5,574 nt of DNA from CAYUYH01 sp964449175 (GCA_964449175.1 CAYUYH010000179.1:1-5574), one strand, 5' to 3'. Positions 1-5,574 are shown, counted from the stretch's first letter. Numbers and translations are program-made. The notes: generated by a model not told the origin, from the sequence alone.

Positions 1-2
1 GA

Positions 3-1814
3 CTGATCCTGGCCTACGACCGCGCCGGGCGACGCCGCGAGGCGCTCCAGGCCGCCAAGGCGATGGCCGGCATCGGCCGCGTCGGCCGGGCCGAGTCGCT
101 GCTCACCCAAGGCGAGCTGCTGGCCAGTTGGGGCCTCTACCAGCAGGCCAGCGAGGTCCTCGGCGCCCTGGCCGACGAAACGGAGTATGCCGGCGTGCCA
201 AAGGTGCAGTATCTGCTCGGCAGGGCGCTGGCCGCGATAGGCCGAGACGCCGAGGCGCTGAAGGTCCTGGGCAAGGTGCCTCCGTTCGCCGACCCGCTGT
301 ACCTCCAGGCCCGCAAGATGATGGCCGCACTCGCCGAGACGACCGACGAGAAGCTGGCTATCCTGCAATCGGCGGTCAAGGTCAAGGGGCCATCCGTGGA
401 CATGCTGCTTGCGGAGATGGGCATCCTGGTGGCCGCGGGCAAACCCGGCGAGGCGGCGAAGATCTTCCAGGAAAACGCCCCCAGCCTCGGGGCGACACTG
501 GCGGGCATGGACGAGTTGAACTACCTCGCCGTGCAGGCGGTGCTCGCCTCCGGCGACGTCGCCTCCGCCAGCCGGTGGTGCGAGCGACTGGCCGGCCAGA
601 GCAAGGCGGAGATCTGGCGACGGCTGGCGATACTGCTCTGTAGCGACGACGAACTCGACCGCGCCAAGGGCCTGCTGCCGGACATCAACGAGGCCGACCT
701 GCCCTACGCCATGTTGGGCGCCGCTGTCTCGGCCAAGGCCGGTGACGCCGCCGCGGCGGCCAAGTGGGGCGAAAGGGCCAAGCAACTCGCCGACGCGATG
801 GTGTCTGCCCACCCGGACAACCCGCTGCGGGCCGACTGGCTCGTCCTGACCGCGCTGGCCAGTGGGCACGAGGCGTTGTTGGCCGACTACTTGCCCAAGT
901 GCGACCAGATCGAGCCGATCCGGCGCAGTGCAATCAAGGCGACCGCCGAGTCCATGCGAACCCGTCCGAATCCCGTATTGGCCGCCAAGCTGCTGACCGC
1001 GGCGATGGCCGGGCGGGTCCTGCCGGATCTGGGCCACCAGTGGGCGCTCGATGCGCTCCGCGAAGAACCGTCCAACCAGTATGCGGCCGTGCTGGCGGCC
1101 GGCCCGGACAGCGGGCGCGACGCGGAGGTCGCCCGCAAGGCCATCAAGCTGCTCGACCCGGCCGACAACCTCACCGGCATGTACATCACCGCCTCGCTGC
1201 AGATGCTCGACAAGGAATACGTCAAGGCCGCCGAGTCCTACCGTAAACTCGCCGCCGCCGCGGGCGACGACCCGAAGTACGTCTACTTACAGGGCGAGGC
1301 CCTCCAGAACGCCGGTGAAGCCGACAAGGCGCTGGAGATCTACGAGCAGGTCTACAAGACCAACGGCGACCCGGTAGCCGCCAACAACGCCGCGTACCTG
1401 ATCTCGGAGATGTACTCGGACGACCAGGCGAAGCTGGCCGAGGCCCTGTCCATGATCGAGCCGGTTGTGGCCGCACGCGGATCGGAGCTGACCTTCCGTG
1501 ACACGCTGGGGTGGCTGCTGCACCTTACCGGCGACAACGCCGCGGCGAGGCGTGAGCTGCAACTGGCGGTCAAGGGCCTGTCTGAATCGCCCGAGGTCCA
1601 CTACCACCTTGGCCTGGCCGAGGCCGCCGGCGGAGACGCCGAGCTGGCGCGGTGGCACCTTGCCGCCGCCGTTACTCTGGGCCGACGGGTCAAGGGCGAC
1701 GGACAGGCAGCCGCCACGGCCAGCCAGGCGGCTGAGCGAGCGGCCGAGGCGCTGAAGGCGATGTCGACGACCACCACCGCGCCGGCTGCCACGGCGGCGA
1801 CCACCGGCGAGTGA
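3..1814 (+). CDS. TPR-repeat protein, 5'-truncated (probable exopolysaccharide/PEP-CTERM-locus TPR protein)
   Basis: This is the C-terminal 603 residues of a tetratricopeptide-repeat protein. The frame stays open to the left edge: the 20 codons before the first ATG (base 63) have no stop and read as repeat (LILAYDRAGRR..ALQAAKAM), so the gene starts outside the window. Repeat-like helical pairs run throughout. The clearest are at about 1228-1371 (repeats with YRKLAAAAGDD and YLQGEALQNAGEADKALEIYEQ) and 1485-1680 (DTLGWLLHLTGD, then YHLGLAEAAGGDAELARWHL). The middle repeats are degenerate. The C-terminus is an Ala/Thr-rich tail with TTTTAPA. TPR solenoids bind protein partners. The NNAAYLISE...DTLGW ending resembles the large TPR proteins (PrsT-like) of exosortase/EPS loci, and the deacetylase 46 bases downstream supports that. 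The family assignment is inferred; the signal peptide or lipobox expected in that family would lie upstream and cannot be seen. Confidence 0.85.
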   Translation: MILAYDRAGRRREALQAAKAMAGIGRVGRAESLLTQGELLASWGLYQQASEVLGALADETEYAGVPKVQYLLGRALAAIGRDAEALKVLGKVPPFADPLYLQARKMMAALAETTDEKLAILQSAVKVKGPSVDMLLAEMGILVAAGKPGEAAKIFQENAPSLGATLAGMDELNYLAVQAVLASGDVASASRWCERLAGQSKAEIWRRLAILLCSDDELDRAKGLLPDINEADLPYAMLGAAVSAKAGDAAAAAKWGERAKQLADAMVSAHPDNPLRADWLVLTALASGHEALLADYLPKCDQIEPIRRSAIKATAESMRTRPNPVLAAKLLTAAMAGRVLPDLGHQWALDALREEPSNQYAAVLAAGPDSGRDAEVARKAIKLLDPADNLTGMYITASLQMLDKEYVKAAESYRKLAAAAGDDPKYVYLQGEALQNAGEADKALEIYEQVYKTNGDPVAANNAAYLISEMYSDDQAKLAEALSMIEPVVAARGSELTFRDTLGWLLHLTGDNAAARRELQLAVKGLSESPEVHYHLGLAEAAGGDAELARWHLAAAVTLGRRVKGDGQAAATASQAAERAAEALKAMSTTTTAPAATAATTGE

Positions 1815-1849
1815 ATCGCCAGCCCGGCGGTGGCCAAGCCGGCACGAAC

Positions 1850-1855
1850 GAGGAG
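1850..1855 (+). promoter_or_regulatory. Shine-Dalgarno site deciding the deacetylase start
   Basis: GAGGAG lies 5 bases before GTG at 1861. A competing in-frame GTG at 1855 overlaps this site and so could not be served by it. The site therefore favours 1861 as the start codon. There is no room for an obvious separate promoter in the 46 bases after the TPR gene, so co-transcription is likely. Confidence 0.65.
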
Positions 1856-1860
1856 TGCAG

Positions 1861-2775
1861 GTGCCCGCCAAGGCATGTAACGACGGATCGACCGCCGACG
1901 GCCGAGACCGCGCGCACCTGTTGAGCTTCGACGTGGAGGAGTATTTCCAGGTCGAGGCTGCCGCCGAGTCGGGGCTGTCGCCGGAGGAGTGGGACGCCCA
2001 GCCGAGGCGACTGGACGAGCCGGTCGATCGCCTGCTCGAGCTGTTGGACGCCCGCGGCGCGACGGCGACGTTCTTCATCCTCGGGTGGGTCGCCCGCAGC
2101 GAGCGCGAGCTCGTCGAGCGCATCGCCCGCGCCGGCCACGAGATCGCCTCCCACGGCATGGGCCACGGCATGATCGCTCGGCTGAGCCGTGAGCAGTTCC
2201 GCGCCGAGCTGGCGGACAGCCGCCGCCTGCTGGAGGACATCTCCGCCCGCCCCGTCATAGGCTACCGGGCGCCGACGTTTTCCGTTACGGCCTCGACCGC
2301 CTGGGCGCTGGACGTGCTGGCCGAGGAGGGCTTCGCCTACGATTCGTCGGTCTTCCCCGTCCGCCACGACCGCTACGGCGTGCCCGGCGCGCCGGCGGAA
2401 CCTCACTGGGCCCTCGGTCCGGCGGGGGGCAGGCTGCTGGAGATCCCGCCGCTGACGGTCCGCCTGGCCGGTCGGAACTGGCCGGTTGGGGGCGGGGGCT
2501 ACCTTCGGCTGCTGCCGGCGGCGGCGGTCGCCAGGGCGCTGGCCGCGGCGGGCAGACGGGGCCAGTCCGGCATGATCTACCTGCATCCGTGGGAGCTCGA
2601 CCCCGGCCAGCCCGTCCTGCCAATGAGGCGCCTCGCTCGCTGGCGCCACCGCGTGGGGCTGGCCCGGACGGCGGAAAAGCTCGGCCGCCTGCTGGGGCAA
2701 TTCACCTTCACCTCCGTCGCCGAGCGGCTGGACGATCTGCGGGCCCGCGCCGACCGCGAGTTCGCCTACGGCTGA
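1861..2775 (+). CDS. XrtA/PEP-CTERM-type polysaccharide deacetylase (NodB fold, DUF3473-like C-terminus)
   Basis: The 304-residue product is a carbohydrate esterase family 4 (NodB-type) enzyme, expected to remove N-acetyl groups from a surface polysaccharide using a divalent metal. Motif 1 is SFDVEEYFQ (residues 22-30), the variant typical of the exosortase-locus subfamily rather than the usual TFDDG. The metal-binding motif is HGMGH (98-102), and GYRAPTFS (134-141) is motif 3. YDSSVFPVRHDRYG, a GGGGYLRLLP stretch and YLHPWELDP (240-248) follow, all characteristic of this subfamily. The C-terminal segment with RWRHRVGL and LLGQFTFTSV matches the DUF3473-like tail. The length is normal for the family. 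No signal peptide is visible, as is usual for this subfamily. The gene follows the TPR gene in an apparent operon, and its last 10 bases overlap the end of the opposing peptidase gene. The family call is strong; the substrate is unknown. Confidence 0.93.
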   Translation: MPAKACNDGSTADGRDRAHLLSFDVEEYFQVEAAAESGLSPEEWDAQPRRLDEPVDRLLELLDARGATATFFILGWVARSERELVERIARAGHEIASHGMGHGMIARLSREQFRAELADSRRLLEDISARPVIGYRAPTFSVTASTAWALDVLAEEGFAYDSSVFPVRHDRYGVPGAPAEPHWALGPAGGRLLEIPPLTVRLAGRNWPVGGGGYLRLLPAAAVARALAAAGRRGQSGMIYLHPWELDPGQPVLPMRRLARWRHRVGLARTAEKLGRLLGQFTFTSVAERLDDLRARADREFAYG

Positions 2776-2790
2776 GAGGTCGCCTCGCGG
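2754..2790. other. Inverted repeat around the overlapping stop codons
   Basis: CCGCGAG (2754-2760) and CTCGCGG (2784-2790) are perfect 7-base complements separated by 23 bases. They bracket the region where the deacetylase and the minus-strand peptidase genes overlap tail to tail (2766-2775). A smaller GCC-TAC-GGC hairpin lies inside. There is no T-tract on either side, so a standard intrinsic terminator is not supported. It may act as a bidirectional transcription block, or it may be chance in GC-rich DNA. Confidence 0.25.
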
Positions 2791-4004
2791 CGCTCCCTGA
2801 CGAAGCCGAGCACCTGCTGCACCACGATCCTGTTTTCCCCGCGTATGACCTCCATGGCCACGATCGAGCCGGGTTGGCAGGCGTCGATGGCCTCGACAAG
2901 GGCCCGGGGCGTGGGCGTGCCCCTGCCCGCGACGGACACGATGATGTCGCCGACCTTCAACTGGCGGGTCCTGGCCGCGGGCGAGCCGCGAAGCATCGCC
3001 GCCACCTTCACCCCGCCCGCGTCGCCGGCCATCCTGATGCCCAGATAGGCCTTGGTCTTCACGCCCGGCCGCCATGCCTTCTGCGCGAGCACCCACTTGC
3101 GCCAATTGGCCTCGAACTGCTCGAAGTCCTCGCCCGTCGCCTCGGCGAGCGCCACCTTGCCCGTGCGGTCGCGGTCGTAGCTGTCCTTGTAGTGCTCGTA
3201 AAACCGCTCGAGCTTGCCGGTGCGATAGAGGTACAGCATCACGGAGCGGGCCTGGGGGTAGCAGACGCTGTCGTTGTCCATGAAGGTCGACGTGCCCGCC
3301 GCCATCAGTCGCGACAGCGGCAGGGCCTTGCCCTCGCGGATCGCCTCCTGTGCCAGCGCCAGGCTGGGCCCGTCGTTGATCTCCAGTTGCCCGTTCTTGC
3401 CTATCTTGGAGTCCTGGTACAGAGTGGCCAGGCCCTCCACGATCCACAGGGCGTGGACCTGGCCGACGGCGGCCTGGTCGCAGTGGTGCAGCGCGTGCGT
3501 GAACTCATGTATCAGCGTCGTGCTCAGGGAGGCGCTGACGACCATCTTGGACCCTCGGCGGTAGAAGCCGGCCGCCTCGTCCCGCAGCGACATCTTGTGG
3601 AAGTCACTCAGCGTTGGGATGACGATGGTGATGTTCCAGCGGATCGGCGCGCGGAACAGCCCGCGCCGCAGGGCGTCCCCGTAGGCCCCCAGCACCTTCA
3701 TCACGTAGTCGATGGGCACGCCGTCGGCGGCTGTGACGTACAGCAGCCCACGCCTGTTGTCGATGCGGACGCGGTAGCCCTCGCCGAACTGCTCTTCCAG
3801 GCGCTGGGCCAGCTTGGCCTGCTCGTCCAGCACGCGCGGGCTCACCGACGCGGGGGCGGGGGCGGTGGTCGTGGTCGGCGCCGAGGCCGGCGCCGTCGTA
3901 GACGCGGCGGTCGCGCCGGCTGCCTGCACGGCCGCCAGCGCCAGCACCGTCAGCGACGCTGCCGCGGCTGCCAACCGCCCGACGCCAGGGCGAGAATCGT
4001 GCAT
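2766..4004 (-). CDS. Secreted zinc metallopeptidase (HExxH, peptidase MA/DUF1570-like) with C-terminal PDZ domain
   Basis: The product has 412 residues. An N-terminal signal peptide is visible: Arg residues in the first ten positions, a hydrophobic Ala/Leu/Val core at about 11-25, and likely cleavage near residues 28-34. A Thr/Ala/Pro-rich linker follows (about 32-53). The catalytic region holds HEFTH (166-170), with the two His as zinc ligands and Glu as general base. IVEGLATLY then places Glu190 as the probable third ligand, a gluzincin arrangement as in the peptidase MA-like and DUF1570 families. Residues 318-400 form a PDZ domain (YLGIRM, GSPAA, LKVGDIIVSV), which usually binds C-termini or exposed chains and may regulate or target proteolysis. 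The ATG at 4004 has GGAG five bases upstream, and the signal peptide begins there. The protein should act outside the cytoplasmic membrane. Its substrate is unknown. The zinc-peptidase and PDZ calls are strong; the exact family is less sure. Confidence 0.88.
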   Translation of the reverse strand: MHDSRPGVGRLAAAAASLTVLALAAVQAAGATAASTTAPASAPTTTTAPAPASVSPRVLDEQAKLAQRLEEQFGEGYRVRIDNRRGLLYVTAADGVPIDYVMKVLGAYGDALRRGLFRAPIRWNITIVIPTLSDFHKMSLRDEAAGFYRRGSKMVVSASLSTTLIHEFTHALHHCDQAAVGQVHALWIVEGLATLYQDSKIGKNGQLEINDGPSLALAQEAIREGKALPLSRLMAAGTSTFMDNDSVCYPQARSVMLYLYRTGKLERFYEHYKDSYDRDRTGKVALAEATGEDFEQFEANWRKWVLAQKAWRPGVKTKAYLGIRMAGDAGGVKVAAMLRGSPAARTRQLKVGDIIVSVAGRGTPTPRALVEAIDACQPGSIVAMEVIRGENRIVVQQVLGFVRERREATSQP

Positions 4005-4009
4005 GATTA

Positions 4010-4013
4010 CTCC
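4010..4013 (-). promoter_or_regulatory. Shine-Dalgarno site of the metallopeptidase gene
   Basis: On the minus strand GGAG stands five bases before the ATG at 4004. It supports this start over the upstream ATG at 4107, which belongs to a different reading frame. Confidence 0.6.
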
Positions 4014-4042
4014 AGGCCCGCAGGAATGCGGCCATATGCATC

Positions 4043-4071
4043 AGTCTACCGTTATCACAGCCGGCCAACAA
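4043..4071 (-). promoter_or_regulatory. Possible sigma70-type promoter for the metallopeptidase gene
   Basis: On the minus strand TTGTTG (4066-4071) and TAGACT (4043-4048) are separated by 17 bases. They match the -35 and -10 consensus at three and four of six positions. Transcription would start near 4036, giving a leader of roughly 30 bases that contains the ribosome binding site. Position and spacing are right but the match is weak, and promoter rules in this phylum are poorly known. Confidence 0.3.
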
Positions 4072-4078
4072 CGACTTC

Positions 4079-4091
4079 GCGCCGGTGGCGC
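4079..4091. other. Small palindrome in the divergent control region
   Basis: GCGCC-GGT-GGCGC forms a perfect 5-base stem with a 3-base loop, followed on the plus strand by ATTTTG. It sits between the two divergent genes (peptidase on the left, PEGA lipoprotein on the right), in the 122-base gap 4005-4126. It could be an operator or a weak hairpin stopping stray plus-strand transcripts. Nothing in the sequence decides between these or excludes chance. Confidence 0.2.
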
Positions 4092-4126
4092 ATTTTGCCC
4101 TTGTCATTCACCGGGCCGGGGGGTAA

Positions 4127-4543
4127 ATGATGGGCCCTATGAGAACCGCTGCGGCATTGATGCTGGTCGGCGTGGCGCTGTCGACGGGCGGCTGTCTTGA
4201 GAGGGAGATGACCATCACCTCGCAGCCCGCGGGCGCGCTGGTGTATGTCTCCGACGTGGAGGTGGGGCGGACGCCCGTGACCATCCCCTTCACGTGGTAC
4301 GGCGACTACGACGTGAGGCTCCGGCTGGAGGGCTACGAGACGCTCGCGACGCACGCGGAGATATACCCGCCGATACAGGAAGTTCCCCCCTTCGACCTGC
4401 TGTGCGAGCTGGCGCCCTGGACCATACGCGACGAGCGGTTCATACACTACGAGTTGAGCAGGGCCGTCTCGCCGACCGACGATGAGCTCATCGAGCGGGC
4501 CTCGCGGATGCGCGAGAAGAACCTCCAGCCCGCCGGCGACTAG
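4127..4543 (+). CDS. PEGA-domain lipoprotein
   Basis: The product is a small exported protein of 138 residues. The N-terminus has Arg6, a hydrophobic stretch (AAALMLVGVALS) and a Gly-Gly-Cys with Cys23 as the probable lipidated residue. The lipobox is loose (Thr at -3). Residues 28-73 form a PEGA domain, a short beta-rich extracytoplasmic module: ITSQPAGALVYV, then GRTPVTIPF, then YGDYDVRLRLEGYETL. The remainder (PPFDLLCELAPW, then a charged helical C-terminus) resembles planctomycete PEGA lipoproteins known to me only as a conserved family of unknown function. Three starts are possible: ATG at 4127, at 4130 (six bases after a GGGGGG tract, 4118-4123), and at 4139, which gives the most typical lipoprotein leader, MRTAAALML. 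The gene is divergent from the peptidase gene and convergent with the next one. A structural or envelope-anchoring role is an inference. Confidence 0.85.
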   Translation: MMGPMRTAAALMLVGVALSTGGCLEREMTITSQPAGALVYVSDVEVGRTPVTIPFTWYGDYDVRLRLEGYETLATHAEIYPPIQEVPPFDLLCELAPWTIRDERFIHYELSRAVSPTDDELIERASRMREKNLQPAGD

Positions 4544-4556
4544 GCGGCGAGTCGCC
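4535..4556. terminator. Possible bidirectional hairpin between convergent genes
   Basis: GGCGAC (4535-4540) and GTCGCC (4551-4556) are perfect 6-base complements with a 10-base loop that contains the PEGA gene stop codon. Only 16 bases separate the two convergent stop codons, so any terminator must overlap coding sequence. There is no T-tract, so this is a weak candidate. Confidence 0.2.
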
Positions 4557-4559
4557 CGG

Positions 4560-5438
4560 TCACATCTGGACCCTGCCCGGCGAGCTCTCGGGGGCGGCAT
4601 CCTTGCCGTTCGTTGGCGCCTCCGGCGCGATATTCAGATACTCTCGAAGCTGGGAGACCTCCGGGAAGACCTTCTCCAACTCGGCGACGTCCACCAGGGT
4701 CTGCACCGCGCCGCTGACGTTGTCGTCCAGGCGGACGACCCGCCCGGCGGAGTCCACGTGGTATGTCTGATCGACCTTGAAGTCGCCCTCGCGCCCGCGC
4801 ACGACGGCCGTGGCGCGGACCGCGCCGTCGCCAAGCGGCGTCATCTTGACCTGCGTGAAGTTCACCTCGCCCCACTGGATGGCCGCACTGTTGAACACCG
4901 AGGTGAAGACGGCTGGGCCGTCCTGCTCGGCGACCTGGGCTGCCGCCAGGCGCATCAGCCCCTCGGGGATGTAGTTGTCGGGCGCCGCCTTGGTCGCGGC
5001 CTGTTGCGACTGCCTGACCGTCACCCGGCCGTCGGCGAGGTCGATGCCGGTCTCGCCCGCGCGGCCTAGGCCGCCGTCGCCGAGGTACGCGCCTTTCGTC
5101 GCGGCGATGTCGATGGTCCACTGCTCGGCGTGCTGCCGCCCCTGGATATTCCCCAGCGACACGCCGTTGTAGCCGTCCTCCCGCCGCCAGCGGGCGCGCA
5201 CGGCGTAGCCGACCGGCTGGCCGGCGGAGTCCTCGATGAGGTACCAGGCCGTCTCTCTCTTGCCGCCCCAGTAGGCGTCCAGCTTCCGGTCGCGCAGCAG
5301 CCGGAGGATCGCCTCGGCCCGGTCGATGGGCCCTCGCCGGGCGCGGACCATCGTCCAGGCCGCCAGCACGCTGACGGCCAGTATGCCCAGAAGCGCCAGG
5401 CTCAGCAGCGATCGTCGCGGCATGTTCACTAGTGTCAT
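4560..5438 (-). CDS. Unrecognised membrane-anchored protein
   Basis: I do not recognise this 292-residue protein. It has one N-terminal hydrophobic segment (about residues 10-31, LLSLALLGILAVSVLAAW) preceded by PRR and followed by RARR, so it is probably a signal anchor or uncleaved signal. The rest appears soluble and is likely extracytoplasmic. It contains a WYLIEDSAGQPVGYA segment, a strand-rich middle (EQWTIDIA, GRVTVRQSQ), PDNYIPEGL, and YHVDSAGRVVRLDD. The two DSAG segments, both predicted strand-turn-strand, hint at related halves. The tail is Pro/Ala/Glu/Ser-rich. No catalytic motif is evident. The start is uncertain. ATG at 5438 has AGGA eight bases upstream; ATG at 5447 has AGGTG six bases upstream; ATG at 5423 lacks a site. 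The frame is open up to an ATG at 5507, but that start has no ribosome binding site. Open frame, export signal and clean fit against its neighbour support a real gene. Confidence 0.75.
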   Translation of the reverse strand: MTLVNMPRRSLLSLALLGILAVSVLAAWTMVRARRGPIDRAEAILRLLRDRKLDAYWGGKRETAWYLIEDSAGQPVGYAVRARWRREDGYNGVSLGNIQGRQHAEQWTIDIAATKGAYLGDGGLGRAGETGIDLADGRVTVRQSQQAATKAAPDNYIPEGLMRLAAAQVAEQDGPAVFTSVFNSAAIQWGEVNFTQVKMTPLGDGAVRATAVVRGREGDFKVDQTYHVDSAGRVVRLDDNVSGAVQTLVDVAELEKVFPEVSQLREYLNIAPEAPTNGKDAAPESSPGRVQM

Positions 5439-5446
5439 ATGCGACA

Positions 5447-5450
5447 TCCT
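5447..5450 (-). promoter_or_regulatory. Shine-Dalgarno candidate for the membrane-anchored protein
   Basis: AGGA on the minus strand lies eight bases before ATG 5438. A rival site, AGGTG at 5454-5458, would serve ATG 5447. Both starts give the same membrane segment, so the choice changes only three residues. I saw no convincing -35/-10 pair upstream. Confidence 0.4.
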
Positions 5451-5498
5451 ACGCACCTGGCCGACAAAGTAAAGCGCCACTGCCGCCGATACTCGTGT

Positions 5499-5569
5499 CG
5501 CGGGCACCTTGCCCGCGCGTACCGTGGGCGTCCCGCCCGCGCATGGCGCGGTGGAGCTCCCCCTCCACC
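5499..5569. repeat. Cluster of three GC-rich hairpins, two of them diverged tandem copies
   Basis: Hairpin 1 is CGCGGGCA-CCT-TGCCCGCG (5499-5517), a perfect 8-base stem. Hairpin 2 is GTGGGCG-TCC-CGCCCGC (5524-5540), with seven pairs including one G-T. The 19-base units at 5499-5517 and 5523-5541 agree at 14 positions and differ only by transitions, with a 24-base period. Hairpin 3 is GGTGGAG-CTCCCC-CTCCACC (5550-5569), a perfect 7-base stem. The cluster lies upstream of the minus-strand gene and runs close to the window edge. It resembles dispersed REP-like intergenic palindromes common in some high-GC genomes; a role as a terminator of a gene further right is also possible. Confidence 0.6.
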
Positions 5570-5574
5570 CCGAA

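Noticed and set aside
63..1814. ATG at base 63 as the true start of the TPR gene
   Set aside because: The 20 codons to its left are open and continue the repeat pattern, and no ribosome binding site precedes the ATG. The gene is cut by the window edge.
1855..1860. GTG at 1855 as the deacetylase start
   Set aside because: It overlaps the only good ribosome binding site (1850-1855), which is correctly spaced for GTG 1861.
1287..2258. 323-codon minus-strand frame opposite the TPR and deacetylase genes
   Set aside because: It has no recognisable motif and its composition is that of an antisense shadow; both opposite genes have strong family evidence.
1690..3447. 585-codon open frame on the minus strand across the deacetylase and peptidase genes
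   Set aside because: Its translation is low-complexity Arg/Gly/Ala/Pro and it overlaps two well-supported genes in other frames.
2589..4130. 513-codon open frame on the plus strand opposite the peptidase gene
   Set aside because: It is rich in Arg, Gly, Ala and His without domain character and lies antisense to a gene with clear catalytic motifs. Long antisense open frames are expected in DNA this GC-rich.
3..5438. PEP-CTERM sorting signals on the window's proteins
   Set aside because: None of the five products ends with a Pro-Glu-Pro motif, a membrane segment and a basic tail, so the exosortase link rests only on the type of deacetylase and TPR protein.
5439..5507. N-terminal extension of the membrane-anchored protein to ATG 5507
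   Set aside because: There is no ribosome binding site, the extension would run into the first hairpin of the repeat cluster, and it would put over 20 atypical residues before the signal anchor.
5499..5541. CRISPR-like repeats
   Set aside because: Only two short units with a spacing of five bases are present, and they differ at 5 of 19 positions; there is no spacer structure and no cas gene.

Overview
The window is GC-rich bacterial DNA with five protein genes and very little spacer. The gene content suggests a member of the Planctomycetota, perhaps Phycisphaerae or a relative. The clues are a PEGA-domain lipoprotein of a type I associate with that phylum, Ala/Thr/Pro-rich tails and linkers, a DUF1570/peptidase-MA-like secreted protease carrying a PDZ domain, and an exosortase-type polysaccharide deacetylase. 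The taxonomic call is an inference; no rRNA or marker gene is present.

Layout. Bases 3-1814 (+) hold the 3' part of a long TPR-repeat gene whose start lies left of the window. After 46 bases with a good ribosome binding site comes a NodB-type polysaccharide deacetylase (1861-2775, +) of the XrtA/PEP-CTERM-locus kind. These two genes look like the tail of an exopolysaccharide/exosortase operon. The operon ends in a tail-to-tail overlap of 10 bases with a minus-strand gene (2766-4004) for a secreted zinc metallopeptidase with HEFTH and a C-terminal PDZ domain. A 122-base divergent control region (4005-4126) separates it from a small PEGA-domain lipoprotein (4127-4543, +). That gene converges, with 16 bases between stop codons, on a minus-strand gene for an unrecognised membrane-anchored protein (4560-5438). 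The last 80 or so bases hold three adjacent hairpins, two of which are diverged copies of one palindrome; this looks like the edge of a dispersed intergenic repeat.

How the genes fit together. All five products look like cell-envelope or export-linked proteins. The TPR protein and deacetylase plausibly work together in making or exporting a surface polysaccharide. The metallopeptidase, the PEGA lipoprotein and the anchored protein each carry an export signal, but nothing in the sequence ties them to one pathway. I see no RNA gene, insertion sequence, CRISPR array or riboswitch, and no new multi-gene defence or mobile system. The items most worth checking are the peptidase-PDZ protein, the unrecognised anchored protein and the terminal hairpin repeat.
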